Of a stretch of DNA of 23,111 nt, positions 23,060 to 23,111 are shown piece by piece (within the stretch, counting starts at the first letter, position 1; the number at the start of each line of letters is the position of its first letter). The notes beneath the pieces are model-generated. The model worked only from the letters and a program-made list of their open reading frames with translations, searched no databases and was not told the origin of the DNA. The position numbers and the translations under genes are program-made. The stretch is taken from the NCBI GenBank assembly GCA_023432805.1, contig JAEYUG010000083.1:1-23111 (forward strand), in the 5' to 3' direction. Source of the stretch: Bacteroidota bacterium. Its GTDB lineage: Bacteria; Bacteroidota; Ignavibacteria; SZUA-365.

Positions 23060-23111
23060 GTGGGAGGACGGACGCCCTCGTCCGGCCCCGTCTGGCGTGG
23101 GAGGACGGACG
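23060..23111. repeat. REP-like element, inverted relative to 2409-2516, cut by window edge
   Basis: gtgggaggacggacg occurs at 23060-23074 and 23097-23111 (period 37). Bases 23062-23084 are the exact reverse complement of 23 bases of the tandem unit at 2409. A cggacg-ccct-cgtccg hairpin is formed (23069-23084). A cacacgtgtg palindrome (23053-23062) immediately follows the VWA stop. Confidence 0.85.

Overview
The window is high-GC bacterial chromosomal DNA, densely packed with genes. It most resembles a member of the Bacteroidota/Chlorobiota/Kapabacteria (FCB) group. The evidence is a thioredoxin with the long N-terminus typical of Bacteroidota TrxA, a TonB-dependent receptor with a carboxypeptidase-regulatory-like N-terminal domain, a THUMP-like SAM methyltransferase, and two candidate promoters of the TTG-N19/20-TAnnTTTG type. 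The assignment is an inference. No rRNA, tRNA, phage, transposase gene or CRISPR array is visible.

Layout. (1) Positions 1-2396, plus strand: the tail of hpnC, then hpnD and hpnE, the overlapping set that converts farnesyl diphosphate to squalene through presqualene diphosphate and hydroxysqualene. (2) Positions 2354-2519: a compact array of hairpin-forming repeats fills the whole gap between hpnE and a convergent PlsC-type acyltransferase. The same repeat recurs in the opposite orientation at the right edge (23060-23111), so it is a dispersed REP-like element. (3) Positions 3337-6009: mnmA (tRNA 2-thiouridylase) and an M20 metallopeptidase, then a palindromic terminator facing a minus-strand THUMP-like methyltransferase. 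(4) Positions 7436-11847, plus strand: a TonB-dependent receptor, a polyprenyl-phosphate sugar-phosphate transferase, a small three-helix membrane protein and a thioredoxin with a CAPC active site. (5) Positions 11939-19970, minus strand: a tightly coupled seven-gene operon. In transcription order it encodes a 999-residue periplasmic TPR protein, an outer-membrane barrel-like protein without a plug, a 72-residue HU-fold protein, a tail-anchored HU-fold membrane protein, ExbB, ExbD and TonB. Neighbouring genes overlap by 4-14 bases or are one base apart. (6) Positions 20209-23052, plus strand: a MoxR/RavA-type AAA+ ATPase and a VWA (MIDAS) protein, divergent from the operon.

The most interesting element is the seven-gene operon. 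Its predicted products run from the cytoplasm (two HU-like domains, one tethered to the inner membrane), through a proton-driven ExbB-ExbD-TonB motor, to a periplasmic TPR scaffold and an outer-membrane barrel. This could be a dedicated trans-envelope machine with a cytoplasmic HU-fold module. Both HU-like domains seem to lack the DNA-clasping beta arms, so they may act in protein-protein contacts rather than as nucleoid proteins. A second theme is the REP-like array, whose outer arms run into the coding ends of both convergent genes.
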